Of a stretch of 64,000 nucleotides of DNA, positions 36,055-47,100 are shown in pieces; the first letter of the stretch is position 1; every line of letters starts with the position of its first letter. The notes beneath the pieces are model-generated. The model was not told the origin of the DNA. It made no database searches and was given only the letters and a program-made list of their open reading frames with translations. A program made the position numbers and the translations under genes. The stretch is from Archilochus colubris (lineage: Eukaryota; Chordata; Aves; Apodiformes; Trochilidae): NCBI GenBank assembly GCA_023079485.1, contig CM041083.1, positions 170,482,451 to 170,546,450 on the forward strand, in the 5' to 3' direction.

Positions 36055-36306
36055 AGAGGACAAAGGGTGATGGTTTTAAACTAAAAATGTGAGTAGAGTT
36101 AGCCTAGATATAAGGGAGAAATTTTGTACCATGAAACACTGGAACAGGTAGCCCAGAGAGGTGGTAGATGGAAACATTCCAGGCTGAATAGGTCTCTAAG
36201 CAACCTGATCTAGTTGAAGATGTCCCTGTTCAGTGCAGAGGGGTTGGACAACATGACCTTTAAAGGCCCCTTCCAACCCAAACTGTTCTATCAGTCTTTG
36301 ATTCTG
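36055..36306 (+). mobile_element. CR1 LINE, 3' portion
   Basis: The order GACAAAGGGTGATGGTTTTA, then ACACTGGAACAGGTAGCCCA, GAGAGGTGGTAGATGG, CAACCTGATCTAGTTGAAGA and CCTTTAAAGGCCCCTTCCAA follows the CR1 ORF2 end and 3' UTR on the plus strand. It ends near a decayed octamer tail (TTTGATTCTG). Premature stops and indels break the ORF2 frame. Confidence 0.94.
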
Positions 36307-37766
36307 TTTCCTGTAGAGACATGGATGTGTCCTGGATTCATCAAGTTGAGAGAGAGGCTGTTCGCTTCTGACCTGTTTCCTTTATGGGATTAACTGGAAA
36401 CTCCACAGAGACTCTGGCAGCAGAAGCCATTCGTTGCCTTAGGAAGATGCAACCAGGAATCCCTGCACCATTTTCTTCTTCTTTTCTTTGGAGGCAGCAG
36501 AAGGGAGTAGAGTCAGGGTGTTCCCACCACCTTCCACATCTCAGCCATCCTTTCCCACACACCATAACTCACCAGGTAGGAAACCAGGATGGCCAAAGTC
36601 TGAAGCATCTCCCAACTGGCTTGGTGCTCCAGGCAGGAGCGATGGCCCTCACCACACCAGCTTGGCTTTATCTCCACGTTTAATAAACAATCAAACATCT
36701 GCTTGATGATATCAGCTGGGGCAAATGTACTGGATATTTCAGGCATGATTTAACAGTGCCTATGACCTTAAACAATTTGTTGTTTCTTTGGCGCGTGCAG
36801 AGCCTGACCCCACTTACAACCTCTCAGTCTTTCTGCTCTCTTCTTCTTCTTTCTGCCCCTGAAAAGGAAAGAAAAAAAAAATAAAATCCGAGGGGAACTA
36901 GGATTAAACTAAGTAGCAAGAAGCAGGGACTACATCAGCATGAACACAGTATTCATAAATCTTTACCACCAGCAATTCTTCTACCTATCTGGAATCCACT
37001 ATATTGCAAATTAATCCCATTTGTCCACTTGGTGCTAATGCCATTAAAATCGACCTTTACTTGCCAAAGCACATGAGTCCTTTGTTCCTGGACTTGCTAG
37101 TTTTTCAGTTTAAAAAAATTCTCTTGGTTACTAAACTAAATTTTATGGAAAGAAATCTCATTGTAGTTGGAAACTACACCCTTGTAACTCTGAGGAAAAT
37201 TAAGAGCAGTCCACCCCTTGTTTGGGTTGGCACTGGAGGGCACTTTAACACCTGTATTATTTTCTTATACCCCAAGAGCAGCTGCTCATTCCTTTCCCCT
37301 TCAGCCCAGTATTCTTCACCTCTGTCTCTGCCTGTGGTTGCCACATAAATTTCAGCATGGTTGGGGTGACAGTGTATACAATTTCTCACAGTTTCCCAGA
37401 GACCGTTCTGAAAAAAAGAGTGTCCTGTCTCCCAAGATTTTCAAAGAAAAAAGAGTTTTCCAGAAGCTCATTATTTTATTTCTGTATTTCTTACCAGTCC
37501 TACCACCCCTTCATGCTTTGCAACTTGTGCTTTCCCTATTAAGTCTGGCTTCTAATTCCACTTCCCATTTTTAAAGTAGCTTCATAAAAATTTGTCTTTG
37601 GTGACTATAATCACTAAAACATTCAAGTCTTCACCAGTGGGTTGCTACAGGAAAAAAAGAGGAATACAAGTCTTAACTGAGCACAGAGAAATAATGTGAG
37701 GGGATATCAGCAGTAAAGGCTTTCTACTGCAGAAGTGGGGCTCTGTATTTTTGAAACTCTGAATGC

Positions 37767-37801
37767 AAAAATAAAATAAAAATTAAAAATTTTTTAAAAA
37801 A
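37767..37801. repeat. A/T-rich (AAAAT)n-like tract
   Basis: AAAAATAAAATAAAAATTAA followed by AAATTTTTTAAAAAA is low-complexity A/T sequence. Confidence 0.8.
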
Positions 37802-38461
37802 GGTGCTTCCATTTGGTGAACAAAACTCTGCAGTGTCATCCAGGAAGCCTTAAAATGGATACCGATTACAGACCTGGTGCAACTAGAAGGCAGAGCTTTG
37901 ACAACTGAATATTTCAGAGCCTCCTGTTGCATTTGAAGAGGGAACTCAGCCATCACAGCTGAAGTTGTTGTCAGGTGGGTGAGATGCATACAGCCCATGG
38001 GAACAGAAAAAACACCTCTTGAAAAACAAGGCTGCCTTCCCAGGGGGTTGGCAAACACCAGCAGAAGGGGTTAAGAAACCCCACTGACCAAGGCAAGCCC
38101 ATACCTTGTCCTCTGCTCCTGAGTGCCTCTGTAAAAGTGATTCAGGTTTAGGTAGCAACTTGCACCGTCTTAATGCAGGTTCACACTGTAACCAGCACTG
38201 TCCTCCTGCAGCTCCAATCCAAATGTCCTCTGTACAATAGGGCAAGTATTTGTCATCCTGCTGAAATGCAGCTTGCCTTAATCAGATCTAAACTTCAGCC
38301 TGATGCTCAGGGTCTACCAGCTGCTACAGAAGAGGAGACAAAGCCCCAAAAGGGCGATGGCCACAGCTCACCATTACGTCTCTGCAAACCCACCTGGGTG
38401 GCATCTCACCCATCCCCAGGGTGAGCATCCCACAGTCCCACTGAGCGCTGAGCCTCCTCAT

Positions 38462-38484
38462 CCCTCCCACCCCCCCTCCCACCC
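38462..38484 (-). other. Short-loop G-quadruplex motif (minus strand)
   Basis: The plus strand has C3-T-C3-A-C7-T-C3-A-C3, so the minus strand has five G-runs separated by single bases. Single-base loops are associated with very stable parallel quadruplexes. It lies at the head of the GC-richer patch 38460-38720. Confidence 0.65.
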
Positions 38485-38999
38485 ACGAGGCCTTTGTGGG
38501 CAGCCACGGCAGGGAGGGCAGCTGGCAGGCAGATGGGGACAGGAGGCTTCAAAGGAGCTGCCAGCCACTTCCCAGCAAGGGCGGCAGCCCCGCAGCCCTC
38601 CACGGGGGTCAAAAATGGGTGGGTTTTGCAGGCCCCAGTGACATGCAGCCCTCTGGGTCTCTGCCATCACTTCTCCTCCTGTCCCCTGCACGGGGCTGAA
38701 GTTCCCAGCAGGTCTGATCCCTCTGGGCAGTGTCATGCAAAAATGCAGGACAGCAGGGAGACTGGCTGGCTCCCAGTCTGGGGGATGGTAGTGGGCTGCA
38801 AACAGGCATCTACAACTGCCTTTTGATTCACACAATCTGGGGAGCATGGAAATGAGACCAGGATTGCAGGGATGTGGAGAGGAGAGGTTCAGGTGAAATC
38901 AGACTTTTGGATCTGGAGGGAGATCTCCACTGATTTCCACGCAAGATGGAAGAGAGCTGCCTGCCTGGGGAGGCATGGAGGAAGGCAAAGATGGTTGAT

Positions 39000-39446
39000 A
39001 GATCATAGAATCATAGAGCTGTTTGGGTTGAAGAGATCTTTAAAAGTCATCTAGTCCAACCCCCCTGCAGTGAGTAGGAACCTCTTAAACTAGATCAGGT
39101 TGCTCAGGCCCTCATCCAACTTGACCTTGAATGTTTCCAGGGATGGGGCATCTACCACCTCCCTGGGCAACTTGGTCCACTGTTTCCCCACCCTCACTGT
39201 AAAATTTTTCTTATATCTAGTCTAAATCTACCCATTTTCCATTTAAAGACATTACCCCTCGTCCTAACACTACAGTCCCTGCTAGAGAATTTGATCCCAT
39301 CTTTCTTATAGGCCTCCTTTGAGTATTGAAACATTGCAATAGGGCCTCATTGGAGCCTTCTTTTCTTCAGGATGAACAACTCCACCTCTCTCAACCTGTC
39401 TTCACAGAAGAGATTCTCTAGTCCTCTGATCACCTTTGTGGCTCAG
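39000..39446 (-). mobile_element. CR1 LINE, 5'-truncated, older subfamily
   Basis: A clear tail (GATCATAGAATCATAGAGC) is followed by about 450 bases in the order of a reverse-complemented CR1 3' UTR and ORF2 end: GATCAGGTTGCTCAGG, GGGATGGGGCATCTACCACC, CATTACCCCTCGTCCTAA, GATTCTCTAGTCCTCTGATC. There is no long open ORF2 frame; stops and indels are frequent. Together with divergence from the 54.4-kb type, this points to an older insertion. Confidence 0.95.
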
Positions 39447-42400
39447 CATGGTACCATCCCCTGAGTCATCACCCAGGGCAACACAAGCAGAGCACATCAA
39501 GCATCTCCACTGCTTTCTCCTCTCACAGCCCCATCCCACCTACCCCATGGCTCCCAGGCTGCTCATCCCCCATCACCTGGGAGAGGAGGGTTGGGTGTCC
39601 CTGGGACAACCTGACCTGGCTGCTGCTCTCAGCCCCTGCCACCCCAGAGCTGCCTGCTTCAAGGCACATTTCCCTGCTGTGCTCCAAGGGCCATGGCTCT
39701 GGGAAGGTGTTTTTTTCAGCAATGAAGTAGCATTTTCTCTGGAAAAAGCTGCATTTTAATAGTAAGTGGAGAGGACTGTTAAAAGCTGCAGCAGGCCCCA
39801 TTTGGCACCACTATTTGCTTTTTTTTTCCCCTCTTTCATATGTACCCCATATGCAAACACAGCTGAGAAGCTGACATAGATTTTTTTTTTAAAAAGAGAG
39901 AAACTTCTGAAACTGCTCTGAAAAGGGTGTTCTGGGCTTTTTAACTTTGTTTTTGCAAGAGCTCTGGAGACCCCAGAGATCTCTTAGATCTGCACTCTTG
40001 AATCCCCTCCTTGCCAGGATAACTGTGATGGGAGTGTAGGGTACAGACCTTTCCACTCCCTATTCCTTCTCCCCAGCCCAGCTCTTACTCAGTGTTTGGT
40101 GCCATGAGAATGCTTCCATGGCTGACACCACATAGGTGTCAATAGGTCCCAGTAACACCAACCCACTACTTTGCACAGATTCATGTTGCTGTGATAGTTC
40201 TGGGATGGCAGACATGGGTTTGCAATCAATCTCTCATCCCAGCCTCTCCTACACTCCCTCCATTGCCATGAGTCCAGGGCACCCAACACTGCCTGATGTA
40301 TCAATCTTAATTCAGAGTTCCTCTTAGCAAAGAGAAAGAGGAATCAAAGCCCATCATCAGACAGGGTTTTATGACCCAAGTTTGGCAGCAGAAGAGGTGT
40401 CTCAGTCCCCTGCTCTGTCAGTGAGGAAGTCATCCTCGCAAGCTCCTCCTTCAGTTTCAGCTGAAGAATTCATTGCCCTTGAGTTCAAGGTTGCACATGG
40501 ATGGGTTTGTTTGTGTCCTTTGCTCCCTGTTGCTCATAGGCAATATTAAATAATTTTCTCTCTTCATATAACAATGTGAAATATGCCAAGAGATAAAAAA
40601 GACATGAAATACTCTTTACACAAGTTCAAATATTCCTTGGACTCTTTTCCTTCAGTCCCTGAAGCACCTTTAATGCTCACAGGACTCACCTTGGTTTCTA
40701 AACTAAACTATGCTTTTTTAACCAGGCAGCATGGGGGAGAAAAACCCCACGACCTTGCACTTCTTTGTATTTGTTTTCTCATCATCCTAGAGAATCCTTT
40801 GGGACTAAGTGAGCATCCATGCAGGGATCCAAAATTCTCCTTTTGATTCCTCTACCTTGTTCATAGAGTCTCCAAATCTGTCTTCTCTGACTCACTGTGT
40901 GCAGCTTCGGTCATGCAGCTCAAGACAGCACCTTGCTCACTGTGGAAAGGGCTCCTCTCTTCCTGCCTTCTTTCCCAACATTTCCAAGGCACACTGAGCC
41001 CTCCATCAAGTACTACATCAGTGGCCCAAACTCATCATTACCATGTGGTTGCTTCCCATGGGCTCAGGGACCTTGCTGTCCCCAAAATATGCCCTGTGGA
41101 GAGGCTGGTGAGGAGTCCTTCCATGAGACACGTTCTTGTATGCATTTGAAGGAATAGAGGGTATGTTCCCAAAACTAAACATATCAAGTTTTCCAGGAGA
41201 GTTTTACTTGTAGACAGACCCTATGATGACATGATCTGATTTTTTTTTCATATATGTCAAATTTACAGTAGCATAGAGAAGTCTGCAACCAATTCTCCCA
41301 GGGTCACAGTCTTTCCCTGCCCCAGCTCCCAGATTTCCACTCACTTGCTGCATGCTTGAGCTTCTACAACTCCTCTAGAGTGGTCTTGCAAGTCATTTCC
41401 TACTACTTGTATTTCAATGGTGTTCAGCACTACCACTGTGTTAGACATTGTCTAATTAGGCAAATCAGACAAAGCAAGGGCAGATGTAATATTCTCCTCT
41501 CCTTCTCCTCCCACCCCTGTTTTATAGCTTGGCCAGGAGAAATTACAGGGAGATCTCAGCATGGCACTCAAAAGGACCCAAACTGCAGCATGAAAAGTTC
41601 TTTGTAAGCTGTTCAGACTCCTGGGTGGCCACAGTGCTTCTCTTTCCCCCAGAAAACATCCACTTATTTTAAAGTTTTGGTCCTTGTTCTCACATGGACT
41701 GCAGGGTTGTGACCCCTTCAGAGCCACGCACGAGTGAATGAGGGACCAGGCTTCCCTGGGCTCCCCATCAACCCTCTCAGACAGTCCCTAACCACCTTCT
41801 TCCCCATCTGAAACTCCAGTCTCCCATTTCCTAGTGCTCCACGATATCAACACTCAGCTCCCACCAACATGTTCATGATGGAGCCACCAGAGGACTGGTC
41901 ACTGCAGTCCTCACCCTTTTCACAAAATGCATGAGAAGCAATAAGTGGCTGCTGGTTTCTCTCTGCTGCAGTGCATTTTTAAACACTAACTCCCTTTTCA
42001 TTTTTAAACACTAACTTCCCTTTTCATACAAGGAGGATGGAGATGAAGATGTGTCTTCTTGGCTACTTCCCCAGCTAAGAGAAGCAGGGGGCTGAAACCT
42101 TTCCCATGGGGAGAGGAAAAGGCTACCAGCCACAGGCATGACCCCACCAGCTTGTTGGGGACTGAGCCTCAAGCAGTATCACCCCTGTGAGCAGCAAGGC
42201 AGAGAAGATCAGCAGAAAAGACAGGAAGATGCTGAGAAGCAATAGATCTGGACAGTGGACTGTGACAGGAAAGGGTATTTTTTTATAAGTTTCTATATAA
42301 TCTGCTGAAAAAAAAGATCATTTTTACCCTATTTTCACCTTTGTTTGCATGATGCAGTATATGATTCTTTTCTAAAAAGTGATTCTTCTTTCTAAAGATG

Positions 42401-42660
42401 CTGTACTATAATAAACACAATGCTCAGTGATACTTAGGTTCTTTTTCTATGGGGAAAGTTAGGCAAAATATTAAAAAAAAATCTATGATAATTAATATTC
42501 TTCATCTAGCTTTTTGTATTCATCCTTTAACAGAGACACAATTAGGCAGAATATCCTACAGGGCAGGAAAGGTAGGAATTGCTATTTTCTATTAAAACCT
42601 TCAGGTCATTTTCTGAAAAATTATTAGTCTTTAGGAGACCCAAATGTCTCTGAGTTTTGT
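39447..42660. other. Unique non-coding DNA, no gene seen
   Basis: No recognisable gene. It contains C/T-rich stretches (39480-39680), short T-runs (39818-39830, 39883-39892) and a 25/26-bp tandem duplication (41974-42024). Frames of up to 107 codons match no known family. Confidence 0.5.
41974..42024. repeat. Two-copy 25/26-bp tandem duplication
   Basis: CATTTTTAAACACTAACT followed by CCCTTTT occurs twice head to tail; the second copy has one extra T before CCC. Near identity suggests a recent event. Confidence 0.9.
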
Positions 42661-42679
42661 TCTACCCTTTAAAGTGTTG

Positions 42680-42900
42680 TTTTAGAACCACTTCAGCCCT
42701 GTTAATGTGTGCCTGGCAGACAATGGAGCTGATATGAATTTGCCATTAATTGAAGAGTGGGCTTCACGTGTACCAGACTAAGTGGTTTACTTTCCAAGTG
42801 CTGTTATTACAGTTGTAGACTGCATATGGTTGCTTAGAAACCACCCTTATCGATGGTTCAAGTTTTCTCCTGATAGCACAGTGAACGGGTAGCACTTTTA
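42680..42900. promoter_or_regulatory. Candidate regulatory element with clustered TF-type motifs
   Basis: Within about 220 bases there are a SOX-type ACAATGG (42720-42726), a homeodomain-type TTAATTG (42746-42752), an E-box CACGTG (42765-42770), an RFX X-box-like GTTGCTTAGAAAC (42829-42841, one mismatch to consensus) and an ATCGAT (42849-42854). The sequence is free of repeats and low complexity. Motif clusters occur by chance, and nothing here shows conservation, so the call is tentative. Confidence 0.2.
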
Positions 42901-43189
42901 TTTTTCTCTCAGCAGTTCTCAGGAGAAACTATTTGATTAAAAATGTTGCTAAAATATGTAGCATCCCTCCATGGATGGGCAATAGTACAGCTGGCATGTT
43001 GATTTGGGCCAAAAAGATATGCTATTCCAACAGGATGAAAATTATTTTAGGAAAGAGGATTTGGCAATAGGATGCTCAGAGAACTGTTGTTCAGCCTGGG
43101 GAAGAGGAAGAAGAGAACTTTCCCATCAAGTGGGGAGAGGTAACTGACATATCTAACAAGCAACAAATGCTAAGAAGGTCTCTGTAATG

Positions 43190-43420
43190 TTTCATTAAAA
43201 CCACAGGCACATTACCACCGTGGACTTTAGGCTGCAACTCATTAGTAAATGAATTCTATCTGTGACAGCCTTGTCAAACCTAAGCTTTACTGATTACACT
43301 TGGCTTTTAGGCAGTAATCCCCAGGGAAAGTGATTTATTTCAGCACTTGATGAGTTACTTCATTGATGCCAGTGATAATGACATTATCTTGACATAGGTT
43401 AGCATTTATAGGCATCTTGG
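43190..43420. promoter_or_regulatory. Second candidate conserved non-coding segment
   Basis: Repeat-free, balanced composition with TGACAG (43262), TGATTA (43291) and TAATCC (43315-43320) homeodomain-class cores. The call rests only on motif content and the absence of repeats. Confidence 0.15.
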
Positions 43421-44002
43421 AAGGAGTGAGTGTTCAAGGGGGATTTAAATGAAGACAGGAGGGAAGCCAAGCACAATGGTGCAAGAATAGTTAGAAACCT
43501 TTGGAAAGAGCAGCCCACCTTTAATGGTGAAGGGTTTTACCGTGCTGGGCAAACACTCAGCAGGACACCTATTACAGGCCAAAGCACACTGAGCTGAGTT
43601 GATCCCCCTGGTTATCCAGCAAGCCTGTGGCAGAGGGGGACCACAGGCTGCCCATCACTCTCCTTCCCCTCCCAGCCCAGCACCCTGTTGTTGTACAGGG
43701 GTTGAGCCAAGCTGGCCTCATCTCCTCTCATCTGCATCTGGGAATGAGACCCTCCTCATGTCCTGCTTCCAACAGGGAAGTTTTTACAGGTGTAATGAGG
43801 AAATCAAGTTGAACTGGTGGTTATGGTAGATCATGATCTGCTGTGGACAAGCAGAGCACTGCATTAGGATGCTGCAAGGAAGAGAAACAAAGTGTTACTG
43901 GCTAAAACTAATGTCTGTGTTCCTCCTCAGTAGTCAGTGAAGAGAGAAAGGGGAGGGAAGAGGTACAAAACAGAACAGGCAGCAGCTCTGCTTCCCCTTT
44001 AG

Positions 44003-44128
44003 ACAATCCCCTATCCCTGGATCAACAGAGAGGCACTGGGATCCTGAAGATCAAGGGAATACCCGTTTGGATCCCAGGCATTAATCCTACCCTAGAAGGT
44101 GATGTTACAACTTCACACATCTGCCAAG
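44003..44128 (+). other. Exon-shaped open frame, unproven
   Basis: A 126-base segment is bounded by a pyrimidine-rich acceptor (CTCTGCTTCCCCTTTAG) and a perfect donor (CCAAG|GTAAGT). The frame whose first complete codon is at 44005 is open, giving peptide pieces such as PLSLDQQRGTGILKIKGIP and INPTLEGDVTTSHIC. The other two frames have stops. Both boundaries are phase 1, as in the candidate at 5732-5908. The frame is also open upstream to 43912 and downstream to 44184, so exon limits rest only on splice-site quality. I do not recognise the peptide. Confidence 0.15.
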
Positions 44129-47100
44129 GTAAGTCAGGCAACATAGACCCAGTGGCCCAAGCTATAAATCCCTGTCTTAACTAGTGAGACATAGAACAGG
44201 AGAGCCAGGAGACACCAGAGTTGCCTTTGAGATACATCTTATATGGGTACCACAGGTATGAGTGCTCCATCAGATCCCAAGTTCTGACAGTCTGAGCTAT
44301 GAATTGCTCTCCACAATGCAGGAGGTGAAACGCAAGGCCCGGAAATAAGGATGTCCCAGCAATAGCCCTTAATTTCAGAAGTCTTTCCCATCTTAGGGCA
44401 AATCAAACAGGGGTCTGAAGATGCTTGAAAACCCTTTAGCAGATCCAAAGTGTGTCCACAGAGGTTTCTGTTGTCATCCAGCTGGCTGAGCAAGTCTCCT
44501 TCTGTATGAGGCAAAGCACAACCACCCACTCTGGGAATGCCAGGGACACACAATTGAAGCACTGGGACATTTGGGGATTGATGCATTCATAGTTTCTAAG
44601 ACAACAACACACTCTCAGTTCTGCTGATCTGTCTTTACAGAAAATATCACAAAAGCATACTCTGCAGCAGCAGCATCTGCAGGCCTTGTACACATTCAGG
44701 AGAAGATTTTATGTCTGCTGAAATTGTTCTGTCAATTTTCACTGAAGAATGTGTCTCTCAAAGGGCAAGGAACATACACCATGTCATATTGATCCAGTAT
44801 CACTCTAGCTGTAACAGTGAAAGCAAGAACAGATTTTTTTTTTCAGTAATTAACTCTAATCTGAGAAGACATAGGCAAATAATTGCAGGAAGAAAGGCTA
44901 TTACACCTCCAAGAAAGAAAATTTAATCTATGCTTTTTTTTTTTTTTTCCTGTGTTCAGCTGGATCACAAAGTTGCTTCTATTGCAAATCAGAAGTGTGA
45001 TATGATTAAATAGCAAATCCACTATTACTGCTCTTCAGGTAACAATATCTTTTAATATCCAAGCAACATCACATCAAGTGAGTTTGAGATAATGCCTGAA
45101 AAATTTCATTAGAACTTTAGAAAAGGAGTCTAACCCATAGGTAGCAAGCAGCTGAATTTTAGAAAAACATATTTTCTTATTCAGGAAAGAGAGAAGCAGA
45201 ATGTCAGGCTAGTACACAGACACAAGAGGCTGTTTCAAAATGAAAATATCTGCATTTTAAATCTTTCACTGGATCAGTATCACATAAATTATAAAAGGAA
45301 AGGAATGGACTTTGGTTTGCCAAATGACCAAGGTTAGTGTAAATTGTAATGAACTGTTATCTCAGAGAGAGTATCAGGGAAAAAAAAAATCTGGAAAAGC
45401 TGTGAGAGGAGATGGAGAGCTGAAGAGATGTTTTCTCTGACATACCTGGCTCTGACTGGGATGAGGACCGTGTACGAGCAAATCCCTGCTGAGTACCAGC
45501 TCCTAAGCTCCCAGGAATATTGTCTGGAGAACAGCTCAGCTCATGAAGCAGCTGAAAGTGTGTGTGTGAATTAAATTAAAAACTATAAGGCTAGATGAAG
45601 TGAATTGTTTAGCCACACAGCTGAATTACCAAGTCATGCAGAGAATAATAGTTTTCACCACGCAGCCATATTAATTTCCATACACACCAGTGAGCCTTGA
45701 GAACAACGTGGGTCAGAGCCACCAGCAATACATGGCTGCTGTGCTCTTCCAAATAGCCTGTCTGTGCTGAGGACAATGCAAAAATATGATTTTATTAATC
45801 TTTCATTCTAATTTCATGGCACTCAGCAGTGTTTGTGACTGCACACAATACCAGGCAGCTGTCCAGAGCCTGTGCTGGCAGGAGCTAGGTTTGTTCCATT
45901 GACCCCAGCAGAGCTCTGCTGATTTACAACAGCTGAAATCTGACCCTAACTTCTGCCTCGGAAGGATTAAACTTAATTACTTCTTTATGTTTGACCCACA
46001 GCACAGGGATATCCCAGCATCACAAACCAGAGGGTACCCATCTCTCCCCTTGGCTGTAGTAAACATTCCCATTCAAGCCAGTCTCAGAATGGATGCCTGA
46101 CAAGAAGCAGAAATTGGGCTCTGGCACCAGACCCATCAACCAGTTGGTTTGGCCAGGAGGGGTCACAGGCCAGGGGGTTTGGAGCCATGGGGTGTATGGG
46201 GGCTCTCAATCCCTGCCCGGGCAGGAGCAGCTGTCAAAACAAGCCCCACTGGATGGGGGCTCCAGAAAATCAACCCCTGAGACCTCCCTCACAGGAACGA
46301 GAGGTTTGACCCTTTCAAGGGGTCCATCTTGTGCTTGGTCTGGAGATGCCCTTGGGGTGCCCGTGGCCTGGCAGTGCTGAAGAGGGGTGAGGGTGGGAGC
46401 CTTGCAATACCACACACACGTTTTGTCTATCATGGCTCCATCCACATCTACCTCCTGCTGACTCTCTCTGCTCCCTTGTTTTTCTACTGCTAAATGACCC
46501 TTCTTGAAAGCTAATGTGGAGCAGGCAGGCTCATACATAGTGGCAGATTATTCCATATGCCCTGAAAGCTTCCAAATCTTGGAGCAATAAGGAAGCAGAG
46601 AGCACTTCCCAGGGGATGATTTAAGACCCAGATCCTGTCACCTGGACACTGCTCCTGCTCATGATGGCCCATGGGCAGAGATACTTGATCAAGACCATTA
46701 GAGGATGTCAGAAGCCAAATTATTTGGGACTTCAGAGGTTAAAGCACGGGCACCTTAGAATGCCTCCCTTTGCCAGAACCAAGCAGCAGCCTGCCCAGCT
46801 CCCAGCGTGACCCATTGCCTGTGGGGAGAGCTGCTGAATGGGGACACATTGTCACACTCTCCTGTGCTCACTGCAGTTTGGACAGATGCTTGTGAGCAGC
46901 ATCTCACACAGAACCCATTGTAGTGATCATGCCTTAGGGCTATGTCCTTCTTTCCCAAGCAGAAGAGGTTGAAAGAGTGTGTGGAAACTATTTCTCACAG
47001 GGTACATGGCTGTAGAGGAATCCAGCAGCCCTTTTATTTTTTTGCCCTTCACTCCCACTCCTCTCTGCCTTCTGGTTTATGGAGCTATTAGGACGGTTTA

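Larger units (their letters stand above)
36307..38999. other. Unique non-coding DNA with a GC-richer patch
   Basis: No gene recognised. An A/T tract lies at 37767-37801. From about 38300 to 38850 the DNA is clearly richer in G+C, with several overlapping open frames of up to 129 codons on both strands. None shows a recognisable domain; their length reflects low stop-codon frequency in C-rich sequence. A compact C-run motif sits at 38462-38484. Confidence 0.5.

Noticed and set aside
43087..43140. GTTCAGCCTGGGGAAGAGGA, resembling a CR1 ORF2 segment
   Set aside because: Only about 30 bases look similar, with no supporting flank in the expected order; left unannotated, though it could be a tiny relic.
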